This document shows positions 37,865-48,527 of a stretch of 64,000 nt of DNA, in pieces. Both the position numbers and the translations under genes were made by a program. How positions within the stretch are numbered: position 1 is the first letter of the stretch; each line of letters opens with the position of its first letter. The notes below the pieces were generated by a model. It saw only the letters and a program-made list of their open reading frames with translations. It ran no database searches and had not been told where the DNA came from. The DNA comes from Phyllobacterium myrsinacearum. GTDB taxonomy: Bacteria; Pseudomonadota; Alphaproteobacteria; Rhizobiales; Rhizobiaceae. The DNA lies in contig NZ_JACGXN010000009.1 of the NCBI RefSeq assembly GCF_014138285.1, positions 1-64,000 of the forward strand, read 5' to 3'.

Positions 37865-39094
37865 TCAATTCAGGGCGCCTGCCGTCTTTTTTCCTGAAAA
37901 TTCACCTACGGCAGTAGCAAGTCGCTCGGCCACGTGGGTGCGCCATGCGGGATCGAGCATCAGCTTTGCATCTTCGTCGTTGGACAAATAACCGATTTCC
38001 ACCAGGACCGAAGGCACGTCGGGCGCACGCAACACCTGGAATCCGGCAAAGCGATGCGGATTGTTGATCATGTTCACATCGCCCTTGAGCGCTCTGACGA
38101 CGCCTTTGGCAAAGCTAAGCGAAAATGTGTGGGTCTCGCGCCGCGTCAGATCCATGAGAATATCGGCGATCTCGGGTGTCTCATTGTCAAATGTAACGCC
38201 CGCCACTGCATCCGCCTTGTTTTCGCGATCCGCCATGGCGCGCGAGGCAGCGTCGGAAGCCTTGTCCGAAACCGTATAGACCGTCGCGCCGCGAATATTG
38301 CGCTGGTTGATCGTGTCGGCGTGTACCGAAATGAACAGATCAGCCTCATATTGCCGGGCAATCCGCACGCGCTCGGTCAAGCGCAGGAATTCATCACTAT
38401 CACGGGTCATTTCGATGCGCAGCCCGGGAATCTTGCGCAACTGGTCTCGCAATTCCCGCGCAAACATCAGCGTGACATCTTTCTCCATGATGCCGCCACT
38501 GCTTTCCGCGCCGCTGTCGATACCGCCATGGCCCGCATCCACCACCACCGTGAACGGCTTGGGCGCCTTGCTGACCTCGCTGGGCGCGGCGCTTGCGAGA
38601 CGATCGCCCTTCAGCGCCGTCTGCGTGGAGGCTGTCGTTGCATTCTGGGTTTTGAGCGCTTCGGCAAACTGGCGATCGGAAGAAGCGACAAGATCAGCCA
38701 CGAGGCGGTAGCCCGGACTGTTGTCATTCTTCAGAACATCGACCCGCTCGACGCTGAACGGGCCTTTCATTGTGAAAATGAGTCGCGAACGTGCGTCATC
38801 GATCATGCCGTAGCGAACATCATCAATAAGACCGCGCGGCTCCAGTGATTTCTTGTCAAAGGCAAAGACGGCCTTCGGCAAATCGACCACCAGACGATGC
38901 GGCTGATCGAGCAAAAGAGTCGACACCTCAGGCTCACGGTCGAAATTGATGACGACGCGGGTCCGCAACTCGTCACCGGCCGCCTGATATGTCAAGGCAG
39001 CCAGTTCGTTGGCAGCACTGGCTCTCTCACTCGCCTGCGCAACGGCAAGCAAACCAAAGAAGACAGCTACAAAAACCCGGCAGATCACATTCAT
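37865..39094 (-). CDS. N-acetylmuramoyl-L-alanine amidase, AmiC type
   Basis: A 409-residue exported amidase. The signal peptide ends near ASAANE. An AMIN domain (about 35-140, RVVINFDREPEVSTLLLD...) targets it to septal wall. Amidase_3 follows with VVVDAGHGGIDSGA, a Glu in MEKDVTLMFA, FISVHAD, and the catalytic VLVEIGYLSN. It cleaves the stem peptide from glycan during division. The 289 bp to PBP1A contain no further gene. Confidence 0.95.
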   Translation of the reverse strand: MNVICRVFVAVFFGLLAVAQASERASAANELAALTYQAAGDELRTRVVINFDREPEVSTLLLDQPHRLVVDLPKAVFAFDKKSLEPRGLIDDVRYGMIDDARSRLIFTMKGPFSVERVDVLKNDNSPGYRLVADLVASSDRQFAEALKTQNATTASTQTALKGDRLASAAPSEVSKAPKPFTVVVDAGHGGIDSGAESSGGIMEKDVTLMFARELRDQLRKIPGLRIEMTRDSDEFLRLTERVRIARQYEADLFISVHADTINQRNIRGATVYTVSDKASDAASRAMADRENKADAVAGVTFDNETPEIADILMDLTRRETHTFSLSFAKGVVRALKGDVNMINNPHRFAGFQVLRAPDVPSVLVEIGYLSNDEDAKLMLDPAWRTHVAERLATAVGEFSGKKTAGALN

Positions 39095-39808
39095 TTCATT
39101 GCAGATTCATGTCGGCATTTGCCAGACATCATCCCCTCTGGTGCTGTTTTGTATCAGACGGAGCACGATTGTTACATCGCTTTAGCCATATTATATGTGA
39201 ATGATAGGTAACCCGTCGTGGTTAATTTAGTCTTATTAACTGACTTGTCCCGCCTTCTTGACCGCCACTTCCGTGCCACCCCGATGACACGATTATGAAG
39301 AAGGCCTTGTCATAACGCGACACACCTCCTAAAAGCAAAGGTGGGTTACTTTCCGCCATCCGGAATCAAGCTCTCTACGTCACGGCAATTGGCCGGCTGA
39401 CACTGAAGGCAAATACACGGAGCGGCAGAAGCGAAGCATCGCTGCGGTAACCGAAAAAGAATTTGGCGTGAGCAGACAGGGAATGTCGGCTGCGCTTTTT
39501 GTGAACGGCAGATTGCGCAGACAAGGCGCGTCGAGCCAGCCCTTTCGAGGGTATTAACAGTGTCGGCAATGCTCCAGAGCATGCCATTCGTGAGGTCGTT
39601 TCGTCAGGAACAGAAATGTTTGATACAGACGTGATTATAACCGGCTTGAAAGCCGCGGGTGCTGAAACGCAACCCCGCGTGATGCCGTGTCTGTCTGTTT
39701 CTGCGAACCTTAATATATCCGGCAAATGTGAAAATGCGGCTCCGGCACCCCTGTGGGCGTCCCGGTTGAACCGCGTTTTGAGCGTTTCAGCCGGGGAGAA
39801 GAATTATA
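39095..39808 (+). promoter_or_regulatory. Promoter region and long 5' leader of rne
   Basis: No gene is seen in these 714 bp. The AT-rich part at 39160-39240 likely holds the divergent promoters and includes GTTAAT/ATTAAC inverted arms at 39221-39240. The rne side has hairpins at 39565-39585 (GGCAATGCTC/GAGCATGCC) and 39654-39679 (CGCGG/CCGCG). A long structured leader is typical of rne genes, where RNase E cuts its own leader to limit its level. Confidence 0.5.
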
Positions 39809-42775
39809 ATGTCGGACAAAATGCTAATCGACGCCTCCCACCAGGAGGAAACGCGCGTTGTCGTGGTTCGCGGCAACCGGATTGAAGAATTTGACTTTGA
39901 GTCGGAACACAAGAAACAGATCAAAGGCAATATCTATCTGGCGCGTGTCACACGTGTAGAACCATCGCTTCAGGCAGCCTTCGTTGAATATGGCGGTAAT
40001 CGCCATGGCTTTCTCGCGTTCAGCGAAATCCATCCTGACTACTACCAGATCCCTGTCGCAGATCGCCAGGCACTGATCGACGCGGAAGCCGAGGCAGCCA
40101 GCCAGGACGAAGATCATGAAGAAAACGCTGGTGAGCAGCGCAGCCGTGATCGCAATGATCGCGGACAGCGCAATCGCCGTCGCAGCCGTCGTGGCACGCG
40201 TCAGGGCGACGAATCGGTCAAGCTTGATGCGGCCGACGATGAGAACGCGTCCGGTGATGAAGCGGTCGACGGTCACGACTCATCAGAACAGGCGGGATCG
40301 GACGAGACCGGCTCTTCCGAGGACAATGGCGGCCAGACTTTGGCTGCGGCTGTAGACGCCGATGTCATTTCAGAAGCCGTTGCCGTCGATACGGACGAAG
40401 CAAACGCAGACTCCGAGGAGACGGCCGAGGAAAGCGACAATCACGCGCGCAAATCCAAGCGCCGCTCACAGGACGACAAGGAAGAGCCGCATGACGAGCT
40501 CGACGAAGTCGATTCCATTGGTGCCGAAGATGCAATGGAAGAAGTTCCGACGCATCAGCGCTTCCAGCGCCGCCAGTACAACATTCAGGATGTCATCAAG
40601 CGTCGGCAGATTCTGCTGGTTCAGGTCGTCAAGGAAGAGCGCGGCAACAAGGGCGCAGCGCTGACCACATATCTGTCACTCGCTGGCCGTTACTCGGTGT
40701 TGATGCCAAACACGGCCCGTGGCGGCGGCATTTCGCGCAAGATCACCAGCATTCAGGACCGCAAGCGCCTCAAGGATATCGTCAAGGATCTCGAAGTGCC
40801 CAAGGGCATGGGCGTGATCCTGCGCACGGCCGGTGCGATGCGTACCAAGCCGGAGGTGAAGCGCGATTACGAATATCTGATGCGGTTGTGGGAAAATGTC
40901 CGCAGCCTCACCCTCGCCTCCAGTGCGCCGACCCTCGTCTATGAGGAAGGCAGCCTGATCAAGCGCTCTATCCGCGATCTCTACAACAAGGACATCACGG
41001 AAATCCTCGTGGCCGGTGAAAACGGCTATCGCGAGGCCAAGGACTTCATGCGCATGCTCATGCCGAGCCATGCCAAGGTGGTACAGCCCTATCGCGAATT
41101 GACACCGATCTTTGCGCGCAACGGCATCGAGGCCCAGCTCGACCGGATGTTGCAGCCGCAGGTCACGTTGAAATCAGGCGGTTACATCATCATCAACCAG
41201 ACGGAAGCTTTGGTGGCGATTGACGTCAACTCCGGCCGGTCGACACGCGAACACTCCATTGAAGACACTGCCTTACAGACGAATCTTGAAGCAGCGGATG
41301 AAGTTGCGCGCCAATTGCGACTGCGCGACCTTGCCGGTCTGATCGTTGTCGACTTCATCGACATGGAAGAAAACCGCAACAATCGTGCGGTTGAAAAGCG
41401 CATGAAGGATTGTCTGAAAGACGATCGCGCCCGCATCCAGGTCGGTCGTATTTCCCATTTCGGTCTGCTCGAAATGTCGCGTCAGCGTATTCGCGCCAGC
41501 GTTCTGGAAAGCACGACGCAGATTTGCACGCATTGCGGCGGCACCGGGCATGTACGTTCGGCGTCATCCATCGCATTGCATGTCATGCGCTCGATCGAGG
41601 AATATCTGCTGCGTCATTCGCAGAACAACATCATCGTTCGCACCACTGTGGCAACGGCGCTTTATGTGCTCAACCACAAGCGCCAGAACCTTGCCGATCT
41701 GGAGACCCGTTTTGGTCTGACGATCAGCATCGAAGCCGATGACAGCGTCGGCGCACAGCATTTCGCCATCGACAAGGGCTCGATTGCCCTCGGTCCAATT
41801 GTTCCGCTCAGCGAAACGCCGACACTCGGTATCGTCGACGATTTTGACGAGACTGACCCGGTTGTCGAAGACATTGACGATGACGTCGAGGGTGAAGCCC
41901 AGCCGGGCGAAACTGCTCGTGCCGGCGACAATGATGAATCATCCCGGAAACGTCGCCGCAAGCGTCGGCGCCGTGGCGGTCGTGACCGTCAGGACGTTGC
42001 TGCCGGTGAACCCGGCCAGGCCGTGCGCGGCGACACCGATGGCGATGACGCCGATGTTCCGGCTGTTGAGGGTGAAGACGCCGCTGCCGCCCAGGCACGC
42101 GAAGAAGAGAACGAACGCCGCAAGAAGCGTCGGCGTGGTCGCCGCGGTGGTCGCAAGAATCGCCGTCCGGAAGATGGTGAGGATAACCACGTTGCCGCCA
42201 AGACCGTACCCGATGCGGAACCGGTCTTTGTAAGCATACCTCTTCCTGATTTCAGCAAGCCTGCTGCCGTTGAAACCAAGGCATCTGCCGTCGAAGAAAC
42301 CGTGTTCGTCGAGAGCACAATCGTCGACGTAGTTGCGGAAGCGGTTGCCGTCGAGGAAGTCCCGGTCAAGAAGCCTGCGCGCCGCAAGCCGCGCGCCAAG
42401 GCGGGGGCTGAAACGGTCGAGGCTGTGGCAGAAGCTGCACCGGTAGACGTAGACGTTGCACCTGTCGAAGCACCGGCCAAGCCGAAGCGCGCACCGCGCA
42501 AGACAGCCAAGAAGGCTGTCGCCGAGGAAACCGTTGCCGAAGCAACGCCTGTAGTCGTTGCCGAAGCAAAGCCTGTAGTCGCGGAGGCACCCGTTGCCGC
42601 GCCTGTCGAAGCCAAGCCTGAACCGGCCCCGGAGCCTGTTGTTGCGCCAAAGCCGGAACCCGCGAAAGTTGACAACAGTACTCCTGTTGTGACCTCGACC
42701 GCAGCGAAGGAAAAGAAGGCCGAAGGCGAAGCGCCTGCGAAACGCGGCTGGTGGCAGAAGAAAGGGTTCTTCTGA
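39809..42775 (+). CDS. rne: Ribonuclease E
   Basis: A 988-residue endoribonuclease, core of the RNA degradosome. The S1 domain begins near residue 38 (GNIYLARVTRVEPSLQAAFV) but is split at about 95-247 by an insertion rich in Asp/Glu and Arg, then resumes at KRRQILLVQVVKEERGNKG. The RNase H/DNase-I-like catalytic core follows, with VAIDVNSG and VDFIDM carrying the Mg ligands and the zinc link ICTHCGGTGH. The C-terminal ~300 residues are disordered, with two Arg-rich RNA-binding patches and a KRGWWQKKGFF end. GGAG precedes the ATG. Confidence 0.96.
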   Translation: MSDKMLIDASHQEETRVVVVRGNRIEEFDFESEHKKQIKGNIYLARVTRVEPSLQAAFVEYGGNRHGFLAFSEIHPDYYQIPVADRQALIDAEAEAASQDEDHEENAGEQRSRDRNDRGQRNRRRSRRGTRQGDESVKLDAADDENASGDEAVDGHDSSEQAGSDETGSSEDNGGQTLAAAVDADVISEAVAVDTDEANADSEETAEESDNHARKSKRRSQDDKEEPHDELDEVDSIGAEDAMEEVPTHQRFQRRQYNIQDVIKRRQILLVQVVKEERGNKGAALTTYLSLAGRYSVLMPNTARGGGISRKITSIQDRKRLKDIVKDLEVPKGMGVILRTAGAMRTKPEVKRDYEYLMRLWENVRSLTLASSAPTLVYEEGSLIKRSIRDLYNKDITEILVAGENGYREAKDFMRMLMPSHAKVVQPYRELTPIFARNGIEAQLDRMLQPQVTLKSGGYIIINQTEALVAIDVNSGRSTREHSIEDTALQTNLEAADEVARQLRLRDLAGLIVVDFIDMEENRNNRAVEKRMKDCLKDDRARIQVGRISHFGLLEMSRQRIRASVLESTTQICTHCGGTGHVRSASSIALHVMRSIEEYLLRHSQNNIIVRTTVATALYVLNHKRQNLADLETRFGLTISIEADDSVGAQHFAIDKGSIALGPIVPLSETPTLGIVDDFDETDPVVEDIDDDVEGEAQPGETARAGDNDESSRKRRRKRRRRGGRDRQDVAAGEPGQAVRGDTDGDDADVPAVEGEDAAAAQAREEENERRKKRRRGRRGGRKNRRPEDGEDNHVAAKTVPDAEPVFVSIPLPDFSKPAAVETKASAVEETVFVESTIVDVVAEAVAVEEVPVKKPARRKPRAKAGAETVEAVAEAAPVDVDVAPVEAPAKPKRAPRKTAKKAVAEETVAEATPVVVAEAKPVVAEAPVAAPVEAKPEPAPEPVVAPKPEPAKVDNSTPVVTSTAAKEKKAEGEAPAKRGWWQKKGFF

Positions 42776-42803
42776 GCCTCAAAAACGCGTGGATAAGTGA
42801 GTT

Positions 42804-42834
42804 GAAGAACCGGCATCGTTGCCGGTTCTTCTTT
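42804..42834 (+). terminator. Intrinsic terminator of rne
   Basis: A perfect 12-bp stem GAAGAACCGGCA / TGCCGGTTCTTC with a 4-base loop TCGT, followed by TTTA. It lies 28 bp after the rne stop. Confidence 0.85.
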
Positions 42835-42954
42835 ATCAAGACTCCCTGTATCCTCAGGAGCCTCAGATTTGCCGGAATAATCTGGAATCTCACAAATGAG
42901 AGAACACGGTTTGCTTCTCTTTCCTTCAAAGATCGACTTCGATACGAATAAGCC

Positions 42955-44352
42955 ATGATGACAGTTCGACAGATCATTTTGCGTCAATCGTTTACTGCCA
43001 TGGCACGCAGCGCGGCAGCCGCTGTTCTCGCGGGCGCAGTCAGTCTCGTTCAGACAAGCATCGCCGCAGCACAATCCAATGTGCCCATTGTCCGCGATGC
43101 GGAGATTGAAGCGCTGGTGACGGACTACGCCACGCCAATCATCAACACAGCCGGTCTCGGCAAACACGCCATTCGCATCGTTCTGGTTAACAACAGCAGT
43201 TTCAATGCGTTTGTGGATGGCCGCCGCATCTTCATCAATACGGGTGCCCTCCTCCAGGCGGAAACACCCAATGAGATCATTGGCGTGCTGGCCCATGAAA
43301 CCGGGCATCTTGCCGGCGGGCACCAGTTCCAGTTGCGCGAGCAGTTGGCGCGCGCCAAGACAATGGCCGTTGTGGCCGGAATCCTGGGCATGGGCGCCGC
43401 CGTTGCGGGTGCAGCGACCAAGCAGGGCAGCGTTGCACAGGCCGGTGCCGGCGTTGCCATGGGTGGTACGGAAGTTGCCATGCGCAGCCTGCTCAGCTAT
43501 CAGCGCACGGAGGAAATGGCGGCGGATCGTTCGGCGATCACCTACCTTGCCAACACAGGGCAATCCGCCAAGGGCATGCTGACGACGTTCGAGCGTTTTT
43601 CCAACGCCCTGTCGCTCACCGGCACACGCACAGATCCCTATCGCATCAGCCATCCCATGCCGCGCGAGCGCATCGCCAATCTGGAAACACTTGCCCGCGC
43701 CAGCCCATACTTTGAAAAAACAGACAGCGCTGCTCTGCAGCAGCGACATGACCTCATGCGCGGGAAAATTGCTGCCTATACGGGTGGCGGCACGAGTGTG
43801 CTGCAAAGTTTCCGCAAGGACCCCAACAATATTGGTGCGCGTTACGGCAACGCCATCGCGATTTACCTCAATGGCTCGTCGCAGGAAGCGCTCGGGAAGA
43901 TCGACGCACTGATCAAGGAACAGCCGAAGAACCCTTATTTTTATGAGATGCGCGGCGAAATACTGCTCAAACAGAGCAAGGTTATGGACGCAGCGGCGGC
44001 CTACAAGAAGGCCGGTGCCCTTGATCCGCGCAAATCAAGCCTTATCCGCATGAGTTATGGCCGGGCCCTGATGCTTAGCGGTACCCCCGCTAATCTGAAG
44101 GCCTCGATCAAGGAAATTCAGGCGGGGATCGACCGGGACCGCGAATTTCCCGACGGTTACGGCTATCTGGCGCAGGCCTATGGTCAGCTTGGCGATGGTC
44201 CGCGTTCCGACCTCGCCTCGGCCGAACAGAAATACTATTCCGGCAAGATCCAGGATGCGCAGATCTTCGCCATACGGGCCCAGAGAGGCCTGCCCAATGG
44301 ATCACCGGACTGGGTTCGTGCCCAGGACATCATCAATGCCAAGCGCAAATGA
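42955..44352 (+). CDS. M48 metalloprotease with TPR repeats (BepA-like)
   Basis: A 465-residue exported protease. The signal peptide ends near SIAAAQS. The zinc motif is HETGH (in VLAHETGHLAGG), with the downstream Glu in EEMAADRSAI. A short membrane-like loop AVVAGILGMGAAVAGAA follows the active site. The C-terminal 170 residues are TPR-like (PYFYEMRGEILLKQSKVMDA...). This is the layout of BepA/YfgC, which cares for outer-membrane protein assembly. Start is ATG at 42955. It is followed 52 bp later by the DsbA-like gene. Confidence 0.92.
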   Translation: MMTVRQIILRQSFTAMARSAAAAVLAGAVSLVQTSIAAAQSNVPIVRDAEIEALVTDYATPIINTAGLGKHAIRIVLVNNSSFNAFVDGRRIFINTGALLQAETPNEIIGVLAHETGHLAGGHQFQLREQLARAKTMAVVAGILGMGAAVAGAATKQGSVAQAGAGVAMGGTEVAMRSLLSYQRTEEMAADRSAITYLANTGQSAKGMLTTFERFSNALSLTGTRTDPYRISHPMPRERIANLETLARASPYFEKTDSAALQQRHDLMRGKIAAYTGGGTSVLQSFRKDPNNIGARYGNAIAIYLNGSSQEALGKIDALIKEQPKNPYFYEMRGEILLKQSKVMDAAAAYKKAGALDPRKSSLIRMSYGRALMLSGTPANLKASIKEIQAGIDRDREFPDGYGYLAQAYGQLGDGPRSDLASAEQKYYSGKIQDAQIFAIRAQRGLPNGSPDWVRAQDIINAKRK

Positions 44353-44404
44353 GCACCCATAAGCTGCCTTTTGCCGACATCAATACAAACAAGGACATGA
44401 CACT

Positions 44405-45193
44405 ATGAAAAAAGTCGCTCTGGTAGGTGCAACAGCAGGCCTAGCCGCTCTCGTTGCGCTCGGTTTCAGCCAACAGGCTGTTCTGGCCCAGACCAGCACC
44501 GCTGCCACGTCGCAGCCTGCCATGTCCTCAACGGTCAATCGTGCGGAAATCGAAGCCATCATCAAGGATTATCTGCTCAAGAATCCGGAAGTGCTGCTTG
44601 AAGCGCAGGCAGCCCTGAGCGCCAAGCAGGAAGCGACACAGCAGCAGGCGCAGGGCCAGGTCATCAGCCAGAACAGCGAAAAACTCTTCAATTCTCCGCT
44701 TGATGCTGTCTTCGGCAATCCCAAGGGTGATGTTACGGTTGTCGAGTTCTTTGATTACAATTGCGGCTACTGCAAACGCGCCCTGCCCGATATGGATGCC
44801 TTGCTCAAGAGCGATCCCAACCTGCGCTTCGTGATGAAGGAATTTCCGATTCTGGGACCAGACTCCACCAAGGCCCATATTGTCGCCAAGGCGTTCAAGG
44901 CTTTGATGCCGGAGAAATACCTGGAATTCCACCGCGACCTTCTTGGCCATGACGGCCGCGCAACCGAAGAAGCAGCCATGCAGATTGCCATCAAGCTTGG
45001 CGGCAACGAAAAGCAGATCCGCGAAAAGATGAAATCACCTGAGATCGCGCAGGCCTTCCAGCAGAATTATGATCTTGCCAACAGCCTGAACATCAACGGC
45101 ACACCATCCTACATAATCGGCAATGAGGTGGTTCCGGGTGCCCTAGGTGCTGACGCGCTGGCAGAAAAAATCAGCCATATTCGCAACAAATAG
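44405..45193 (+). CDS. DsbA-family thiol-disulphide oxidoreductase
   Basis: A 262-residue periplasmic protein. The signal peptide ends near AVLAQTS. A ~60-residue helical N-terminal region (EIEAIIKDYLLKNPEVLLEA) precedes the thioredoxin fold. The active site is CGYC in FFDYNCGYCKRALPD, and the cis-Pro loop is NGTPSYIIG. This is the DsbA/ScsC-like class with an N-terminal oligomer-forming arm rather than classical E. coli DsbA. It may form or isomerise disulphides. Confidence 0.92.
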   Translation: MKKVALVGATAGLAALVALGFSQQAVLAQTSTAATSQPAMSSTVNRAEIEAIIKDYLLKNPEVLLEAQAALSAKQEATQQQAQGQVISQNSEKLFNSPLDAVFGNPKGDVTVVEFFDYNCGYCKRALPDMDALLKSDPNLRFVMKEFPILGPDSTKAHIVAKAFKALMPEKYLEFHRDLLGHDGRATEEAAMQIAIKLGGNEKQIREKMKSPEIAQAFQQNYDLANSLNINGTPSYIIGNEVVPGALGADALAEKISHIRNK

Positions 45194-45385
45194 CCCTGCC
45201 TATATGCCAATGATTGCAAAAACCATTTATGGACGAGCAATCAAGTGACTTTTCGGCTGGCGAACACCCGCTTTGTCAGGCAGTTTCGTCCTATGGATAA
45301 ACATCGGACTTGCTACCTTCCTTGTGGATTGCTTCGCCATCCGGAAAACAGAACTAGTTCCATTTGGCTATTCATTGCTCTATAT

Positions 45386-45405
45386 GGGACCCGTCATCGG
45401 GTCCC
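45386..45405 (+). other. Short perfect hairpin before aroQ
   Basis: GGGACCCG and CGGGTCCC form an 8-bp stem with a TCAT loop, 28 bp before the aroQ start. No U-tract follows, so it is not a normal terminator. It could be an mRNA-processing or regulatory hairpin in the aroQ leader. Confidence 0.4.
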
Positions 45406-45432
45406 GAAACCCGTCAATATATCCGGTATGGT

Positions 45433-45876
45433 ATGAAACAGCTGATCTTTGTCCTCAATGGCCCGAACCTGAACATGCTGGGAAAGCGTGAACCAGGCAT
45501 CTATGGCGCTTCCACATTGAGTGACATCGAGGCTCTCTGCCGCGCAGAGGGCGAAAAACTCGACGCCGAGATCGAGTTTCGTCAATCCAACCACGAAGGT
45601 GATCTGGTCTCCTGGATTCAGGAAGCAGGCGAGAAAAAAGCCGCTGTCCTGATCAATCCGGCTGCCTACACGCATACATCGATCGCATTGCATGATGCCA
45701 TCCGCGCGGCGGCCGTCACGCTGGTGGAAGTTCATCTATCCAATATTCACGCGCGCGAGTCATTCCGCCATCACTCCTATGTTTCCCCTTTGGCCAAAGG
45801 GGTGATATGTGGCTTTGGAGTGGATGGCTATGTGATGGGCTTGCGCGCACTCGTCAAAGCAGCGGCACCGCAATAA
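45433..45876 (+). CDS. aroQ: 3-dehydroquinate dehydratase, type II
   Basis: A 147-residue dodecameric enzyme of the shikimate pathway. FVLNGPNLNMLGKREPGIYG carries the catalytic Arg and Tyr. INPAAYTHTSIALHDAI and EVHLSNIHARESFRHHSY supply the Asn and His of the site. Start at 45433 by family length; longer frames have no signal. It is followed 38 bp later by accB, a conserved rhizobial order. Confidence 0.96.
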   Translation: MKQLIFVLNGPNLNMLGKREPGIYGASTLSDIEALCRAEGEKLDAEIEFRQSNHEGDLVSWIQEAGEKKAAVLINPAAYTHTSIALHDAIRAAAVTLVEVHLSNIHARESFRHHSYVSPLAKGVICGFGVDGYVMGLRALVKAAAPQ

Positions 45877-45914
45877 CAAGGGCTGCCGAACAGAAATAAG
45901 GGGCTTGAAAAAGC

Positions 45915-46385
45915 ATGGCTAGCAGAAACACCGGGATCGACAAGGTCATGATCCGCGATCTCGCAGAAATTCTGAACGAGACGGATCTCACCGACATCGA
46001 AATCGAGCAGGGCGATCTGCGTATCCGCGTATCGCGTCAGATCACCATGCAGGCTGCTGCACCGCAGGCCGTCTATGCACAGGCTCCGGCTGCTGTACCA
46101 GTTGCTGCCGCTGTGCCTGTCGAGGCTGCCAAGCCCGCTGGTGATCCATCAAAGAATGCTATTCCCTCACCAATGGTCGGTACAGCCTATCTGTCCCCGG
46201 CTCCCGGTGCCCGTGCCTTCATCGAAGTTGGCTCGAAGGTCAAGGAAGGCCAGACGCTGATGATCATCGAGGCGATGAAGACGATGAACCAGATTCCATC
46301 GCCTCGCGCCGGTACCGTCACGGCCATTCTCATCGAGGACAGCCAGCCGGTTGAATATGGCGAATTGCTAGTTGTGATCGAATAA
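45915..46385 (+). CDS. accB: Acetyl-CoA carboxylase biotin carboxyl carrier protein
   Basis: A 156-residue BCCP. The N-terminus ([20 protein letters not shown]) is followed by an Ala/Pro-rich linker (50-75) and the biotinyl domain with [11 protein letters not shown], whose Lys carries biotin. It cycles between AccC and the carboxyltransferase in fatty-acid synthesis. accC begins 12 bp after its stop. Confidence 0.97.
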   Translation: MASRNTGIDKVMIRDLAEILNETDLTDIEIEQGDLRIRVSRQITMQAAAPQAVYAQAPAAVPVAAAVPVEAAKPAGDPSKNAIPSPMVGTAYLSPAPGARAFIEVGSKVKEGQTLMIIEAMKTMNQIPSPRAGTVTAILIEDSQPVEYGELLVVIE

Positions 46386-46397
46386 ATCGAGAGCGTG

Positions 46398-47762
46398 ATG
46401 TTTCAGAAAATTCTCATAGCCAACCGTGGCGAAATTGCCTTGCGCGTGCTGCGCGCCTGCAAGGAGCTCGGCATTCAGACTGTCGCAGTCCATTCGACCG
46501 CCGACGCCGACGCCATGCATGTGCGCCTTGCCGATGAAAGCGTTTGCATCGGACCGCCTCCTTCGCGCGACAGCTATCTGAATATTCACCAGATTGTTGC
46601 CGCCTGCGAGATCACAGGCGCCGATGCCATCCATCCCGGCTACGGCTTCCTGTCCGAGAACGCCAAGTTTGCGGAAATCCTCGAAGCCCACGGCATCACC
46701 TTCATCGGCCCCACCGCCGCGCATATCCGAACCATGGGTGACAAGATCGAGGCGAAGCGCACCGCAAAACGCCTTGGCATACCTGTTGTTCCCGGCTCAG
46801 ATGGCGGCGTGACCGATGACAAGGAAGCGGCGCGCATTGCCGCCGAAATCGGCTATCCTGTGATCATCAAGGCTTCGGCCGGTGGTGGCGGACGCGGTAT
46901 GAAGGTCGCGCTGAGCGAAGAGGAACTGTCCGTTGCGCTTTCGACAGCGCGTACGGAAGCCGGTGCCGCCTTTGGCGACGACGCCGTCTACATCGAAAAG
47001 TACCTGCAGAAGCCACGCCACATCGAAGTTCAGGTCATGGGCGACGGAATGGGCAAGGCCGTGCATCTGGGCGAACGCGACTGTTCGCTGCAGCGCCGGC
47101 ACCAGAAAGTCTGGGAAGAGGCCAACTCGCCCGCTCTCAATGCGGATGCGCGTGATCGCATCGGCATGATCTGTGCCAACGCCATGGCCGACATGGGCTA
47201 TCGCGGTGCGGGTACGATCGAGTTCCTGTATGAAAACGGCGAGTTCTATTTCATTGAGATGAACACCCGTTTGCAGGTCGAACATCCGGTCACGGAGGCC
47301 ATTACGGGCATCGATCTTGTGCATGAGCAGATCCGGGTTGCGTCCGGCGGCGGTCTCTCGGTGACGCAGGACGAGATTCGCTTTCATGGCCATGCCATCG
47401 AGTGCCGCATCAACGCGGAAGATCCACGCACCTTTGCGCCGTCGCCCGGCAAGATCACCCACTATCACACGCCCGGCGGCCTCGGCATCCGCGTCGATTC
47501 CGGCGTTTATACCGGCTACAAGATTCCACCTTACTACGACAGCCTCATCGGCAAGCTTATCGTGCACGGCCGCAATCGTGTGGAATGCCTGATGCGTTTG
47601 CGCCGTGCGCTGGACGAATTCGTGGTGGATGGCATCAAGACGACGTTGCCGCTGTTTCAGGACCTGATCAACAATCCTGATATTGCCAATGGCGATTACG
47701 ATATCCATTGGCTCGAAAAGTATCTGGCAGGCGACACCGCTACCGCCGAAGAAGAGGCATGA
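46398..47762 (+). CDS. accC: Biotin carboxylase
   Basis: A 454-residue ATP-grasp enzyme that carboxylates the biotin of Acc[21 protein letters not shown] opens it. The Gly-rich lid is [11 protein letters not shown], the catalytic residues lie in [11 protein letters not shown] and [12 protein letters not shown]. The ATG at 46398 follows a GTG three bases earlier; ATG is preferred. Its stop overlaps the aat start. Confidence 0.97.
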   Translation: MFQKILIANRGEIALRVLRACKELGIQTVAVHSTADADAMHVRLADESVCIGPPPSRDSYLNIHQIVAACEITGADAIHPGYGFLSENAKFAEILEAHGITFIGPTAAHIRTMGDKIEAKRTAKRLGIPVVPGSDGGVTDDKEAARIAAEIGYPVIIKASAGGGGRGMKVALSEEELSVALSTARTEAGAAFGDDAVYIEKYLQKPRHIEVQVMGDGMGKAVHLGERDCSLQRRHQKVWEEANSPALNADARDRIGMICANAMADMGYRGAGTIEFLYENGEFYFIEMNTRLQVEHPVTEAITGIDLVHEQIRVASGGGLSVTQDEIRFHGHAIECRINAEDPRTFAPSPGKITHYHTPGGLGIRVDSGVYTGYKIPPYYDSLIGKLIVHGRNRVECLMRLRRALDEFVVDGIKTTLPLFQDLINNPDIANGDYDIHWLEKYLAGDTATAEEEA

Positions 47763-48373
47763 CGGGCAAGGACCCGGCAGAGACCTTCAAAATAGACCCC
47801 GAGTTGTTGCTGCGCGCCTATGCAACCGGGGTCTTTCCCATGGCCGAAGAGGCCGACAACCCGGAGATCTTCTGGGTTCGCCCGGAAAAACGCGGCATTA
47901 TTCCCTTCGAGAATTTCCATGTTTCGCGCAGTCTGCGCAAGACAATCCGCCAGGGCCGCTTCGACATCCGTTTCAACACGGATTTTCGGGGCGTTATTGA
48001 CGGATGTGCCAGTGGCAGCGGTGAGCGTGCCCGTACGTGGATCAATCAACCGATCCGCGAAGCCTATGGCACACTGTTCGTCCTTGGCCATTGCCATACA
48101 GTCGAAGCATGGCAGGAGGATCGGCTCGTTGGCGGCCTCTACGGCATCTCGCTGGGATCAGCCTTTTTCGGCGAAAGCATGTTCTCGCGTCAGCGCGATG
48201 CGTCGAAAGTCTGCCTCGTCCACCTGGTCAGCCATTTGATTGAAAAGGGATTTACCCTGCTCGATACCCAATTCACCACCACCCATCTGGAAAGCTTCGG
48301 CGCTGTTGAGGTCCCCCGGCGGCAATACCAGAAGATGCTCGACAACGCGTTGGCACAGTCAGCAGAGTTTTAA
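47759..48373 (+). CDS. aat: Leucyl/phenylalanyl-tRNA-protein transferase
   Basis: A 204-residue transferase that adds Leu or Phe to N-terminal Lys/Arg, making an N-degron for Clp[57 protein letters not shown] and [16 protein letters not shown] are the family blocks. ATGA overlap with accC at 47759-47762 shows coupling; the frame upstream lies inside accC. Confidence 0.96.
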   Translation: MTGKDPAETFKIDPELLLRAYATGVFPMAEEADNPEIFWVRPEKRGIIPFENFHVSRSLRKTIRQGRFDIRFNTDFRGVIDGCASGSGERARTWINQPIREAYGTLFVLGHCHTVEAWQEDRLVGGLYGISLGSAFFGESMFSRQRDASKVCLVHLVSHLIEKGFTLLDTQFTTTHLESFGAVEVPRRQYQKMLDNALAQSAEF

Positions 48374-48527
48374 GGCGTCATAGTCTCCAAAACAAAATGT
48401 AGTATGGTTCATCCCACCGTAGCTGCCGCAAGAGCAGGCGGCTGAAAGATTTTTTACGAACAGTGTCGGGTTGACGGCTTTCCACACGTCCTTGGATGGA
48501 AGCGCAACTCAGGAGAGGAGAACTGTC

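Noticed and set aside
41989..43806. 605-codon open frame on the minus strand
   Set aside because: Lies opposite the repetitive 3' end of rne and the start of the M48 gene; its low-complexity Ser/Thr/Gly sequence is a mirror of the coding strand.
45386..45405. Terminator before aroQ
   Set aside because: The hairpin is perfect but is followed by GAAACCCG, without a U-tract.
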